A stretch of DNA of 23,516 nucleotides. Origin: CAZMSD01 sp964568855 (GTDB taxonomy: Bacteria; CAIWAD01). The notes under the pieces are model-generated. The model saw only the letters and a list, made by a program, of their open reading frames with translations, searched no databases and was not told where the DNA came from. Made by a program: the position numbers and the translations under genes. Every line of letters starts with the position of its first letter. Position 1 is the first letter of the stretch. The DNA lies in assembly GCA_964568855.1 (NCBI GenBank), contig CAZMSD010000049.1:1-23516 (forward strand). Reading direction: 5' to 3'. Shown here in pieces: positions 6,045 through 14,011 of the stretch.

Positions 6045-7238
6045 ATGCGCGATTTTCTTTTCACCAGCGAGAGCGTGACCGAAGGTCACCCGGACAAGAT
6101 CTGCGACCAGATCAGTGATTCCATCCTGGACGCCTGCCTTAAGCTCGATCCGCGGGCCCGCGTGGCCTGTGAGACCTTCGTCAAAGGATTCCCGGAGAAC
6201 AGCTTCATCGTCGTGGGCGGTGAGATTTCACTCACCAAGGGAGTCAGTGCGCCCGATTACGAGCGAGTGGCCCGCGACGCCGTGCGGCGTATCGGTTACA
6301 CGGACAGTTCCTACGGCATGGACGCGGACCAGGCGGAGCTGCACCTGCTGATCAGCACGCAGAGCGCCGACATCGCCCAGGGCGTTGACGACGGTTGCGG
6401 CCTGTACGAGGAACAGGGAGCGGGCGACCAGGGCATGATGTTCGGTTACGCAACGAACGAGACCGCCAATTACATGCCCATGCCCATCGATCTGGCCCAG
6501 CGGCTGACGCGGAGACTGGCCGAGGTGCGGCGGAGCGGGGACCTGCCCTGGATCCGCCCTGACGGCAAGAGCCAAGTCAGCGTGCGCTATCGCGAAGGCC
6601 GGCCGGTGGCGGTGGAGACGGTGGTGGTCTCAACCCAGCACGCCGACAAGCTCGCCGGTACCCAGGTGGAAGCGCTCGACGGGATTATCCGCCCGGGAGT
6701 GCAGGAGCAGGTGATCGATCCCGTGATACCACGGGAGTTGCGGGCCGAGGGCATGAAGATCCACGTAAATCCCACCGGCGCCTTCGTCACCGGAGGGCCC
6801 TGGGGCGACGCGGGACTCACCGGCCGCAAGATCATCGTGGACACCTACGGGGGGATGGGACGACACGGCGGAGGGGCCTTCTCGGGCAAGGATCCTTCGA
6901 AGGTGGACCGCAGCGCGGCCTACGCCTGCCGCTGGGTGGCCAAGAACCTGGTGGCCGCCGGCGCCGCTTCGCGCTGCGAGATCCAGGTGGCCTACGCCAT
7001 CGGTCTGGCCCAGCCGGTCTCCATCAGTGTCGACAGCTTCGGAACCGGGAAGGTCGGCGATGAGCGCCTGGAAGAGATCGTCCGCGAACTCTTCGACCTG
7101 CGACCAGCGGCGATCATCGACAGCCTGGACCTGCTGAAGCCCATCTACGCTCCCACCGCCGCCATGGGCCACTTCGGCCGCGACGGCTTCAGCTGGGAGA
7201 AACTCGACCGCGTGTCGGACATTCAGAATCGCCTGTGA
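6045..7238 (+). CDS. metK: S-adenosylmethionine synthetase
   Basis: A 397-residue methionine adenosyltransferase that makes S-adenosylmethionine from methionine and ATP, with triphosphate cleavage. The family hallmarks are all present: S-V-T-E-G-H-P-D-K near the N-terminus (His15), G-A-G-D-Q-G-M-M-F-G-Y-A at 125-136, and the glycine-rich phosphate loop H-G-G-G-A-F-S-G-K-D at 274-283. Length is usual for bacterial enzymes. It follows the nucleotidyltransferase by 18 bases with only a weak ribosome-binding site. Its stop codon is 20 bases before ahcY, so production and recycling of the methyl donor are likely co-expressed. I see no SAM riboswitch upstream of it or of the run. Confidence 0.97.
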   Translation: MRDFLFTSESVTEGHPDKICDQISDSILDACLKLDPRARVACETFVKGFPENSFIVVGGEISLTKGVSAPDYERVARDAVRRIGYTDSSYGMDADQAELHLLISTQSADIAQGVDDGCGLYEEQGAGDQGMMFGYATNETANYMPMPIDLAQRLTRRLAEVRRSGDLPWIRPDGKSQVSVRYREGRPVAVETVVVSTQHADKLAGTQVEALDGIIRPGVQEQVIDPVIPRELRAEGMKIHVNPTGAFVTGGPWGDAGLTGRKIIVDTYGGMGRHGGGAFSGKDPSKVDRSAAYACRWVAKNLVAAGAASRCEIQVAYAIGLAQPVSISVDSFGTGKVGDERLEEIVRELFDLRPAAIIDSLDLLKPIYAPTAAMGHFGRDGFSWEKLDRVSDIQNRL

Positions 7239-7243
7239 TAGCC

Positions 7244-7256
7244 GAGGAGGAGGAAA
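7244..7256 (+). promoter_or_regulatory. strong ribosome-binding site that sets the ahcY start
   Basis: GAGGAGGAGGAAA lies directly before ATG at 7259. It rules against the in-frame GTG at 7235, which overlaps the metK stop codon and would put the purine run inside the coding region. Confidence 0.75.
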
Positions 7257-7258
7257 CG

Positions 7259-8764
7259 ATGGCTGCAACCGATACCAAGACCGTCCATGCCACAACCGGG
7301 CTGGAGGATTCCGTTGAAAACCGGCGGACTCCCCGGGTTGATGTGCCCGAAACAACGCCGGATTTCAAGGTAGCCGACCTGAGCCTGGCCGATTTCGGCC
7401 GCCGGGAGATAGAAATCGCCGAGCGTGAGATGCCGGGCCTGATGGCCGTCCGCGAGAGTTACGGCCCGCAGAAACCGCTGGCCGGCCAGCGCGTGATGGG
7501 TTCACTGCACATGACGGTGCAGACGGCGGTCCTGATCGAGACACTGCAGGAGCTGGGCGCCGAAGTGCGCTGGGCGAGCTGCAACATCTTCAGCACCCAG
7601 GATCACGCCGCCGCCGCCATCGCCGCCGCGGGGACGGCCGTCTTCGCCTGGAAGGGCGAGAGCCTGGAAGAGTACTGGTGGTGCACCCGGCAGGCGCTCA
7701 GTTTCCCGGGAGGCAAGGGACCCACCCTGATCGTGGACGACGGGGGCGACGCCACGCTGATGCTTCATCTCGGCGTGGAACTGGAGCGCTACTGCGAGCA
7801 GCACGGCGAAGCGCCCGAGCTGCAGCCCCAGGGCGAGGACGAGCTGAAGCTGCAGGAGGCGCTGAGAAGACATCTCGACGAGGATCCCGATCACTGGCGG
7901 CGGATGATTCCCGAGCTGCGCGGCGTCAGCGAAGAGACCACCACCGGTGTGCATCGGCTCTACCAGATGCTCGACGAAGGACGGCTGCTCTTTCCCGCCA
8001 TCAACGTCAACGACAGCGTCACCAAGTCCAAGTTCGACAACCTCTACGGTTGCCGGGAGTCCCTGGCCGACGGGATCAAGCGCGCCACGGACGTGATGGT
8101 GGCGGGCAAGACGGTGGTGATCTGCGGCTACGGCGACGTGGGCAAGGGTTGCGCCCAGTCCATGCGCGGGTTCGGCGCCCGGGTGGTGGTGACCGAGATT
8201 GATCCCATCTGCGCCCTGCAGGCCGCCATGGAGGGCTTCCAGGTGCTCACGGTGGAGGATACTCTGGCCTTCGCCGACATTTATGTGACCGCCACGGGAA
8301 ATAAGGACGTGATTCGTGCCGATCATATAGAGCGGATGAAGGACCAGGCCATCGTCTGCAACATCGGGCACTTCGACAACGAGATCCAGGTGGCCGAACT
8401 GGAGTCCACGAAGGGCGTCGAGCGCACCAACATCAAGCCCCAGGTGGACCGCTATCGTTTCGCGGACGGTCGCTGCATCTACCTGCTGGCCGAGGGACGG
8501 CTGGTGAACCTGGGCTGCGCCACCGGACACCCGAGTTTCGTGATGTCCAACAGCTTCACGAACCAGTGCATGGCGCAGATGACGCTGGCCCGCGAGAACC
8601 ACGAGATCGGCGTCTTCATGCTGCCCAAGGAGTTGGACGAGGAAGTGGCCCGCCTGCACCTGTCCAAGCTGGGCGTGCGGCTGACGCAATTGAGCGAGGA
8701 ACAGGCGGAATATATCGGCGTGCCCTTGCGGGGACCCTACAAGCCGGAGCATTACCGCTACTGA
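7259..8764 (+). CDS. ahcY: adenosylhomocysteinase
   Basis: A 501-residue NAD-dependent enzyme that splits S-adenosylhomocysteine into adenosine and homocysteine, removing the product inhibitor of methyltransferases. After a 35-residue N-terminal extension it has the substrate-domain motifs G-S-L-H-M-T and N-I-F-S-T-Q-D-H-A-A-A-A, the V-S-E-E-T-T-T-G-V element, N-D-S-V-T-K-S-K-F-D-N, and the Rossmann loop G-Y-G-D-V-G-K-G at 290-297. It ends in the family's K-P-x-H-Y-R-Y tail, which contacts NAD in the neighbouring subunit. It carries the roughly 40-residue insertion before V-S-E-E-T-T-T seen in many bacterial and plant enzymes. It is co-directional with metK, and together they form two steps of the methylation cycle. 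Confidence 0.97.
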   Translation: MAATDTKTVHATTGLEDSVENRRTPRVDVPETTPDFKVADLSLADFGRREIEIAEREMPGLMAVRESYGPQKPLAGQRVMGSLHMTVQTAVLIETLQELGAEVRWASCNIFSTQDHAAAAIAAAGTAVFAWKGESLEEYWWCTRQALSFPGGKGPTLIVDDGGDATLMLHLGVELERYCEQHGEAPELQPQGEDELKLQEALRRHLDEDPDHWRRMIPELRGVSEETTTGVHRLYQMLDEGRLLFPAINVNDSVTKSKFDNLYGCRESLADGIKRATDVMVAGKTVVICGYGDVGKGCAQSMRGFGARVVVTEIDPICALQAAMEGFQVLTVEDTLAFADIYVTATGNKDVIRADHIERMKDQAIVCNIGHFDNEIQVAELESTKGVERTNIKPQVDRYRFADGRCIYLLAEGRLVNLGCATGHPSFVMSNSFTNQCMAQMTLARENHEIGVFMLPKELDEEVARLHLSKLGVRLTQLSEEQAEYIGVPLRGPYKPEHYRY

Positions 8765-8810
8765 ATGCATCTCCGGCGGGCCTGCGGGCCGACCATGAGA
8801 TGGAGCTTCC

Positions 8811-10763
8811 ATGCGGCTAGATGCCGGACTTTCAAAGTATCTGCTACCTGCTCCGCTGGTTCTCCTGGCGGCCTGCAGCCTGCAGGACCCCTCCGGAACC
8901 TCCTGGGAAGTCACCTTCCACATGGTCAGCGCGCCCGAGACGCTCTTCGTGCGCTCAGCCGGCGACAACGGCCGCGTGGACTTCGACGCCGACAGCCTGC
9001 TGCTCTTCGTCCAGGAAATGGACACGGTGCGGGTACGCGTGGGCGATTCCCTGAGCTGGAACGGCTCCAGCGGCGCCTTCGAGCTCTTCCTTGGGCGCCT
9101 GCAACTCGAGGACCTGGGCCAATCGGGCGCCGCCCTGCCTTTCGTAGCGCTGTTTCCCGAATTCGCTCCGCTCGTCGGCACGGCGACGCAGATCACCGAG
9201 CAGGCTGATTTCCAGGTGGACCTGGACCTGCCGCCCTTCGAGGACTTCGACTGGGTGGCCTTCCACCAGTCGACATTCGACCTGGAGGTGGAGCACGCCT
9301 TCCCCTTCACCCTGGAATTCCTGAACATCGAACTCTTCAACGACGAGGACCAGGCCCTGGGCAGCGACCTGCTGAACAACGGAGGATCGGGCCTGACTTC
9401 CGGCACGCTCTACGAAGAGGAAGTCGACCTGGCCGGTCTGGCCACGGCGGCTCTGCGGCTCAGGCTCAGCGGCCGCAATTCACCCATGGACGAGCCGGCG
9501 CTGATCACGAACGGGAATCTCGACCTGCTGCTGGCTCAACGCAGCGGCGAGGCGGACAGCGCCCGCGCCCTGATCGATTCCCAGCCTCTGGCCCTGACTG
9601 ATTCCCTGTCTTCCGACGACCGGCTGCATATCCTGGACGCTCTGGCGGACAGCCTGAACATGTCCTTCCGCATCGTCAACCACCTGGATGTCCCCCTGGA
9701 CCTGCGCCTGGGCTTTCCCGAGCTCTTTCCCGACGACGGAGTGGAAAGCCTTGAGATCTTCTTCGATGACCTGCAGGAGCAGGAGGAGCGCAACACCCAG
9801 TTGCCCGCCGGGCAGCTCCGCTTCCAGCCGCGGCCCGTTGAGGGCGACCAGCACCTGCTTTTCCAGATCGAGGGCGCGACGGGGAGCACGCCCGATTTCC
9901 GCACCGTGCGCGCCGGCGATCGCCTGGAATTCGAAATGGAACTGGATCGATCCAGGCTGACGCGCTTCCAGGGACGCTTCCGCCAGGACCAGGTCGTCGA
10001 GCTGGAGGAGGGCCAGCGGGAAATACCCGCTTTCCCGGAGGAGCTCGGTGAATTGGACCTGCAGCAGCTTTCGGTGCAGTTCCGGCTGGACAACGACCTG
10101 GACTTCGGCTGCACGCTCTCCCTGGAGGTGGACGTGGCCAGCGGCCCGGGCAGCCCGCTCCCCGACAGCACCCTGTTCATCGTCAGCGAAGTGCCGGCGG
10201 GCGCCGACGCGGTGCTCGTGCCCGGCATGGGACGGCTTGTATCACGCCTTCCGGAGGCCCTGACCTTCCGCGGCTTCCTGACGATCGCCGAGGGCGGCGA
10301 CGTGCAGCTTTTCGACACCACCGCGGTCAACCTGCTGGCGGTGGAGATTCCCGCCCTGCTGCAGCTCAGCACGGCGCACTGGGCCAGCCTGCCCGAGCGC
10401 TACGACGACCAGGTCCCCGACGAGGTGGAGTTGCTGGCGCTCGAGAGCACGGTGCACTCGACCGTTCCCCTGGGAGGCGAGCTGAGCGCCTACGTGGCGG
10501 TGGCCGAGGGCGAGCCGGCGGTGACGCTGTTCAACCTGGGCTTGCCGGCGGCGCCCTGGATCGACGGCGTTCCCGGCATCGCCGTGGACACGCTGAGGAT
10601 GGGCTTCGGCGAGGAAGCCCTGGGCGTGATGCAGAACGACTCCTGGATCATGTGGTACGAGTATCACGCCGACGCCACCGACGGAGCGGTGGCCGTATAC
10701 GCCGACCAGTGGCTGGCCCTGGTGACCACCATCAGCGCCACCACCACGCTGGAGGTGGACTGA
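8811..10763 (+). CDS. large predicted outer-membrane lipoprotein, unknown function
   Basis: A 650-residue lipoprotein. The signal sequence ends in L-L-A-A-C with Ser at +2, which by the E. coli sorting rule would send it to the outer membrane. The rest is rich in Asp, Glu, Leu and Phe with alternating hydrophobic residues, suggesting stacked beta-sandwich domains. A related motif built on N-x-L-D followed by alternating leucines recurs near residues 284-305 and 420-445, with a looser copy near 156-180, so the protein may have arisen by internal duplication. I recognise no catalytic motif or named domain. The start has GGAG (8802-8805) at good spacing. Its stop overlaps the next gene's start (TGATG), so the two are translationally coupled and probably act together. 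Confidence 0.8.
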   Translation: MRLDAGLSKYLLPAPLVLLAACSLQDPSGTSWEVTFHMVSAPETLFVRSAGDNGRVDFDADSLLLFVQEMDTVRVRVGDSLSWNGSSGAFELFLGRLQLEDLGQSGAALPFVALFPEFAPLVGTATQITEQADFQVDLDLPPFEDFDWVAFHQSTFDLEVEHAFPFTLEFLNIELFNDEDQALGSDLLNNGGSGLTSGTLYEEEVDLAGLATAALRLRLSGRNSPMDEPALITNGNLDLLLAQRSGEADSARALIDSQPLALTDSLSSDDRLHILDALADSLNMSFRIVNHLDVPLDLRLGFPELFPDDGVESLEIFFDDLQEQEERNTQLPAGQLRFQPRPVEGDQHLLFQIEGATGSTPDFRTVRAGDRLEFEMELDRSRLTRFQGRFRQDQVVELEEGQREIPAFPEELGELDLQQLSVQFRLDNDLDFGCTLSLEVDVASGPGSPLPDSTLFIVSEVPAGADAVLVPGMGRLVSRLPEALTFRGFLTIAEGGDVQLFDTTAVNLLAVEIPALLQLSTAHWASLPERYDDQVPDEVELLALESTVHSTVPLGGELSAYVAVAEGEPAVTLFNLGLPAAPWIDGVPGIAVDTLRMGFGEEALGVMQNDSWIMWYEYHADATDGAVAVYADQWLALVTTISATTTLEVD

Positions 10764-12115
10764 TGTTCGCGGCGCACCGCTTCCCCACACCGCGTCACAC
10801 GCTTGTCGCGGCGCTGCTCCTGAGCGCGGTCTCGACGACTTCCGCCGGTGAAGACGTGCAGGGCGGCGCCTCCCTGCTGCTGGGAGCCGACCGGCTTTTC
10901 GACCCCACCCCCGCGGCACTGGGTCTCTCGCCCGCGCTCTGCGCGCGACATGGCGGGCCCCGGATCTGGGCCGGCCTGAACCTGAGCCTGGCGCTGCGCA
11001 ACGACATGCTCTCGCTCAACACCTACAACGATCACGTGGGCCACTTTCTGGACGAATCCGAGAAGCGCCGGCTGCTGAACGAAGTCGGCGGCCACCTGGG
11101 ACTGGACCTCCAGGGCCGCAGCGTGCCCTTCGCGCTGAGCCAGCCCCTGCCCGCACTCGGGGAAGGCTTCAGCGACCCCCGGCTGATCGTGTCCACCGAG
11201 CTGGAGAGCCTGGGTCGCAGCCAGCTGGACGCCTTCTTCATGGAGCTGGTGTTTTTCGGCAACGATCCCCTGAATCCCGTAGAAATCGAATCCGCCGACT
11301 TCCACCACCAGGCCTCCTGGACCACCCGCCTGGCCTTCGCCGCGGGGATCCCGGACCTCTCGGGCGGCCGCCTGCCCGGCGCGAAGTGGCGTTGCGGGGC
11401 CAGCCTGGGCTTCGAGCGCGGGATGTATTACACGGAAACGCTGTTCTTCAGCGGGCGCATCGATCCGCCCAACGGCAGTCTCGAGGGCGAGTTCGAGCAC
11501 GTGCAGCGCAGCGCGCCGCGCGGCGCGGGCTTCTTCATCGACCTGGGCCTCGGCCTGGATCTCAGGCTGCTGGACCGCCCCTTCAGCGCGGACCTTGCCT
11601 TGACGGGCCTGTTCCACAGCATGAAATGGCGGGACGGCGAGCGCGTGACACGGCGCTACCGGATTCCGGCCACGCCCATCTCCAGCGAGTTCGACTACGA
11701 CGTCTTCGACGAACAGCTGCTGGATACCACGATCACCAGCGCGCTGGGGGAGTTCCGCCTGAGTTATTCCCCCGGCCTGCTGCTGGGACTGCGGGGCAGG
11801 TCGAGCGAGGACTGGCATCACGCCCTGCTGCTGCAACTGCTCCAGGAAGGCGCGATGCCCGAACGCCAGCGGCGGTTTTCCCTCTACAACCGCTGGTCGC
11901 CGCGCCGTGCTTTCCACCTGGGGCTGGAGCTGGCCGCGGGCTTCGGCCGCGGGCCCTCCTTCGGGGTCGACACCGGCACGCTCCTCCGGCTGCCGAAACT
12001 CGGCCGGGTAGACCCGGGCACCCTGCAGATAGGTCTGGGCGCGAAAAGTTACGCCGGCCTCTTCAATGGTTCGCGGGGGTTATATTTCGGTGGTAATCTG
12101 GGCCTGCTGTTCTGA
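10763..12115 (+). CDS. predicted outer-membrane beta-barrel protein
   Basis: A 450-residue exported protein. The signal peptide has a hydrophobic core and ends T-S-A before the mature G-E-D. The body has many short amphipathic strands with aromatic and glycine residues, turns rich in Asp, Asn and Gly, and a final segment ending G-L-L-F, so a C-terminal Phe as in outer-membrane barrels. It resembles the uncharacterised barrel families of Bacteroidota and relatives (DUF5723-like), but I cannot confirm membership by eye. The start at 10763 overlaps the lipoprotein stop; an upstream in-frame extension to 10652 has no signal peptide and lies inside the lipoprotein gene. The lipoprotein may cap or decorate this barrel. 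Confidence 0.78.
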   Translation: MFAAHRFPTPRHTLVAALLLSAVSTTSAGEDVQGGASLLLGADRLFDPTPAALGLSPALCARHGGPRIWAGLNLSLALRNDMLSLNTYNDHVGHFLDESEKRRLLNEVGGHLGLDLQGRSVPFALSQPLPALGEGFSDPRLIVSTELESLGRSQLDAFFMELVFFGNDPLNPVEIESADFHHQASWTTRLAFAAGIPDLSGGRLPGAKWRCGASLGFERGMYYTETLFFSGRIDPPNGSLEGEFEHVQRSAPRGAGFFIDLGLGLDLRLLDRPFSADLALTGLFHSMKWRDGERVTRRYRIPATPISSEFDYDVFDEQLLDTTITSALGEFRLSYSPGLLLGLRGRSSEDWHHALLLQLLQEGAMPERQRRFSLYNRWSPRRAFHLGLELAAGFGRGPSFGVDTGTLLRLPKLGRVDPGTLQIGLGAKSYAGLFNGSRGLYFGGNLGLLF

Positions 12116-12133
12116 GGGCGAATCCGCGGGATC

Positions 12134-12811
12134 ATGCCGGAAGCACTGATCAGCATTCAGGAACTCAAGCGCTACTACGATCTGGGCAGCGAGTGCATAC
12201 GTGCGCTCGACGGACTGAATCTCGAGATCCGCAAAGGCGAATACCTGGCCATCATGGGACCCAGCGGCTCGGGGAAGAGCACCCTGATGAATCTTATCGG
12301 CTGCCTGGACCGGGCCACGGGAGGCAGCTATCTCCTGGAGGGGCGCGACGTGGCCGCGCTGGGTGGCGATGTGGAACTGAGCCGCCTACGCGGCCGCGAG
12401 ATCGGCTTCATTTTTCAGACATTCAACCTGCTGCCGCGCAGCAGCGCCCTGGAGAACGTGGAGCTGCCGCTGATCTACCAGGGTAAAGCCTCCGCGGAAC
12501 GGTGCCGCCTGGCCCGGCGGGCGCTTGAGCGGGTGGGCCTGGGAGACCGTGCCGAGCACCTGCCTTCGCAGATGTCCGGCGGGCAGCGCCAGCGGGTAGC
12601 CATCGCCCGCGCGCTGGTCACCGAACCCAGCATTCTGCTCGCCGACGAGCCCACGGGCAATCTCGATTCGCGCACCGGCGAGGAGATCCTGGCGCTCTTC
12701 GACGGCCTGCACGCCGACGGGCACACGCTGATAGTCGTGACGCACGAAGACCACGTGGCCGCGCGGGCCCAGCGGATCGTGCGGCTCAGGGACGGCCGCG
12801 TGGAGGACTGA
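12134..12811 (+). CDS. ABC transporter ATP-binding protein, LolD/MacB type
   Basis: A 225-residue stand-alone ATPase. Walker A G-P-S-G-S-G-K-S-T is at 42-50, signature S-G-G-Q-R-Q-R at 148-154, Walker B I-L-L-A-D-E-P at 167-173 followed by T-G-N-L-D, and the H-loop histidine lies in V-T-H-E-D. The T-G-N-L-D form and overall length place it in the LolD/MacB/FtsE group, which powers lipoprotein release, macrolide or peptide export, or cell-division hydrolase control. No permease gene adjoins it, so it must use a permease encoded elsewhere. It follows the barrel gene by 18 bases and probably belongs to the same transcript, which favours an envelope role. Confidence 0.88.
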   Translation: MPEALISIQELKRYYDLGSECIRALDGLNLEIRKGEYLAIMGPSGSGKSTLMNLIGCLDRATGGSYLLEGRDVAALGGDVELSRLRGREIGFIFQTFNLLPRSSALENVELPLIYQGKASAERCRLARRALERVGLGDRAEHLPSQMSGGQRQRVAIARALVTEPSILLADEPTGNLDSRTGEEILALFDGLHADGHTLIVVTHEDHVAARAQRIVRLRDGRVED

Positions 12812-12816
12812 CACAC

Positions 12817-12834
12817 AGTCTGAATCGACAGACT
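12817..12834 (+). repeat. 6-bp hairpin between ABC ATPase and dehydrogenase genes
   Basis: AGTCTG (12817-12822) and CAGACT (12829-12834) pair perfectly over a 6-base loop. The hairpin sits between the ATPase stop and the strong ribosome-binding site GGGGAGGT (12837-12844). With no T-run it is not a clear terminator. It may weaken read-through or stabilise the downstream message. Confidence 0.4.
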
Positions 12835-12847
12835 CCGGGGAGGTACA

Positions 12848-14011
12848 ATGCAATTCAGCCTGGTTAAGGAACTGCAGCGCGGCGAGAACCGGGTCGCGCT
12901 GACACCTTCGGGTGTGTCCGCCCTGACCGAGGCGGGACACGAGGTCTTCGTCCAGTCCATGGCCGGTGCCGCTTCGCACTTCAGCGACCAGGAATACCTG
13001 GATGCGGGCGCCAGTCTTGTCTACAGCTCCGAGGAGGCCTTCGGCCGGGGCAGCGTGGTGGTCAAGGTCCAGCCGCCTCTGGAAGAGGAGGTGGAACACA
13101 TCACGCCTGGCAGCACGCTGGTGAGCTTCCTGCAGCTGGCCGCCGGCCGCAATCGCCTGCTGGACCGCTTGATCGAGGAGTGCGTCACCGCCATCGGCCT
13201 GGAACTGGTCACCAACAGCGAGGGCACCAAGCCGCTGGTCACCGTGATGAGCGAGATCGCGGGGCAACTGGCGATCCAGTTCGCGGCCAACCTCATGCTG
13301 ACGAACCACGGCGGCCGGGGGCTGCTGCTGGGATCGATTCCCGGCGTCTCAGGCGCGGTGGTGGTGATCATCGGCGCGGGGAAACTGGGCACCATGGCGG
13401 CCCGGACGGCGCTGGGCGTGGGCTCACAGGTGGTCCTGCTGGACCGCAGCGTGCCCCAGCTTCGACGGGCCCAGGAGAAACTGGGCAACGTGATCACCAT
13501 GACCGCCACGGCGCACAACCTGGCCCGCTCGCTCAGCTTCGCCGACATCGCCGTGGGGGCGATCACCGTTCCGGGTCACCGCACGCCGCATGTGGTCTCG
13601 CGCGAGATGGTCCGCAGCATGAAGCGGGGTGCCGTGATCATGGACACCTCCGTGGACATGGGAGGCTGCTTCGAGACTTCGCGGCCCACCACCATCGAGA
13701 GCCCCACCTTCGAGTCCGAGGGCGTGCTGCACTGCTGCATTCCCAACCTGCCCAGCCTGGTCTGCCGCACATCCAGCCGCGCCTTCAGCAACTCGGTGGT
13801 CCCCCGGCTGCTGGACATGGCGGCCCGCGACTCGCTGGCGGAGGCGTTTCTGGAGGATCCCTGCCTGCGCGAGGGGGTGGTCTGCATCAACGGGCGCGTG
13901 ACCAACGCGGACCTTGCCCGGCTCTACGGGCGCGAGGAGGGCGACCTGATGCAGGAACTGCGGGCGCTGCGCGAAGAGGCCGGGGAAACCAAGGGCGGGA
14001 GGCTCCGATGA
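12848..14011 (+). CDS. alanine dehydrogenase/transhydrogenase-alpha family oxidoreductase with altered active site
   Basis: A 387-residue NAD(P)-binding protein of the AlaDH/PntA-N family. The fold markers are clear: E-N-R-V-A-L-T-P near the start, M-S-E-I-A-G, G-G-R-G-L-L-L-G-S-I-P-G-V, the dinucleotide loop G-A-G-K-L-G, and D-M-G-G-C-F-E-T-S-R-P-T-T. Its register follows alanine dehydrogenase without gaps in the N-terminal third: Arg15 and Asp270 fall at the family's numbered positions. However, the substrate lysine (position 75) is Gln and the catalytic histidine (position 96, usually F-L-H-L-A-A) is Gln. Transhydrogenase alpha chains also lack these two residues. It may therefore not deaminate alanine. 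The ATGA overlap with the CoA-transferase gene couples their translation. A strong GGGGAGGT precedes the start. Confidence 0.8.
   Translation: MQFSLVKELQRGENRVALTPSGVSALTEAGHEVFVQSMAGAASHFSDQEYLDAGASLVYSSEEAFGRGSVVVKVQPPLEEEVEHITPGSTLVSFLQLAAGRNRLLDRLIEECVTAIGLELVTNSEGTKPLVTVMSEIAGQLAIQFAANLMLTNHGGRGLLLGSIPGVSGAVVVIIGAGKLGTMAARTALGVGSQVVLLDRSVPQLRRAQEKLGNVITMTATAHNLARSLSFADIAVGAITVPGHRTPHVVSREMVRSMKRGAVIMDTSVDMGGCFETSRPTTIESPTFESEGVLHCCIPNLPSLVCRTSSRAFSNSVVPRLLDMAARDSLAEAFLEDPCLREGVVCINGRVTNADLARLYGREEGDLMQELRALREEAGETKGGRLR

Noticed and set aside
4968..6089. 373-codon minus-strand frame antisense to the nucleotidyltransferase gene
   Set aside because: It is a complement shadow of a gene with clear catalytic motifs and has no recognisable domain.
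7235..7258. GTG start eight codons before the chosen ahcY start
   Set aside because: A strong purine-rich ribosome-binding site lies between it and ATG 7259, so the later start is better supported.
7502..9406. 634-codon open frame on the minus strand antisense to ahcY and the lipoprotein gene
   Set aside because: It spans two well-supported plus-strand genes, has low-complexity Arg/Ser/His-rich composition and no family motif; this is a codon-bias shadow common in GC-rich DNA.
10664..11917. 417-codon minus-strand frame antisense to the barrel gene
   Set aside because: Composition rich in Gln, Ala and His without motifs; the plus strand has a signal peptide, coupled start and barrel-like pattern.
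13180..14007. Upstream extension of the CoA-transferase frame
   Set aside because: It overlaps the dehydrogenase gene in another frame, with Arg/Gly/His-rich noncoding-like sequence; the ATG at 14008 gives the normal family N-terminus.
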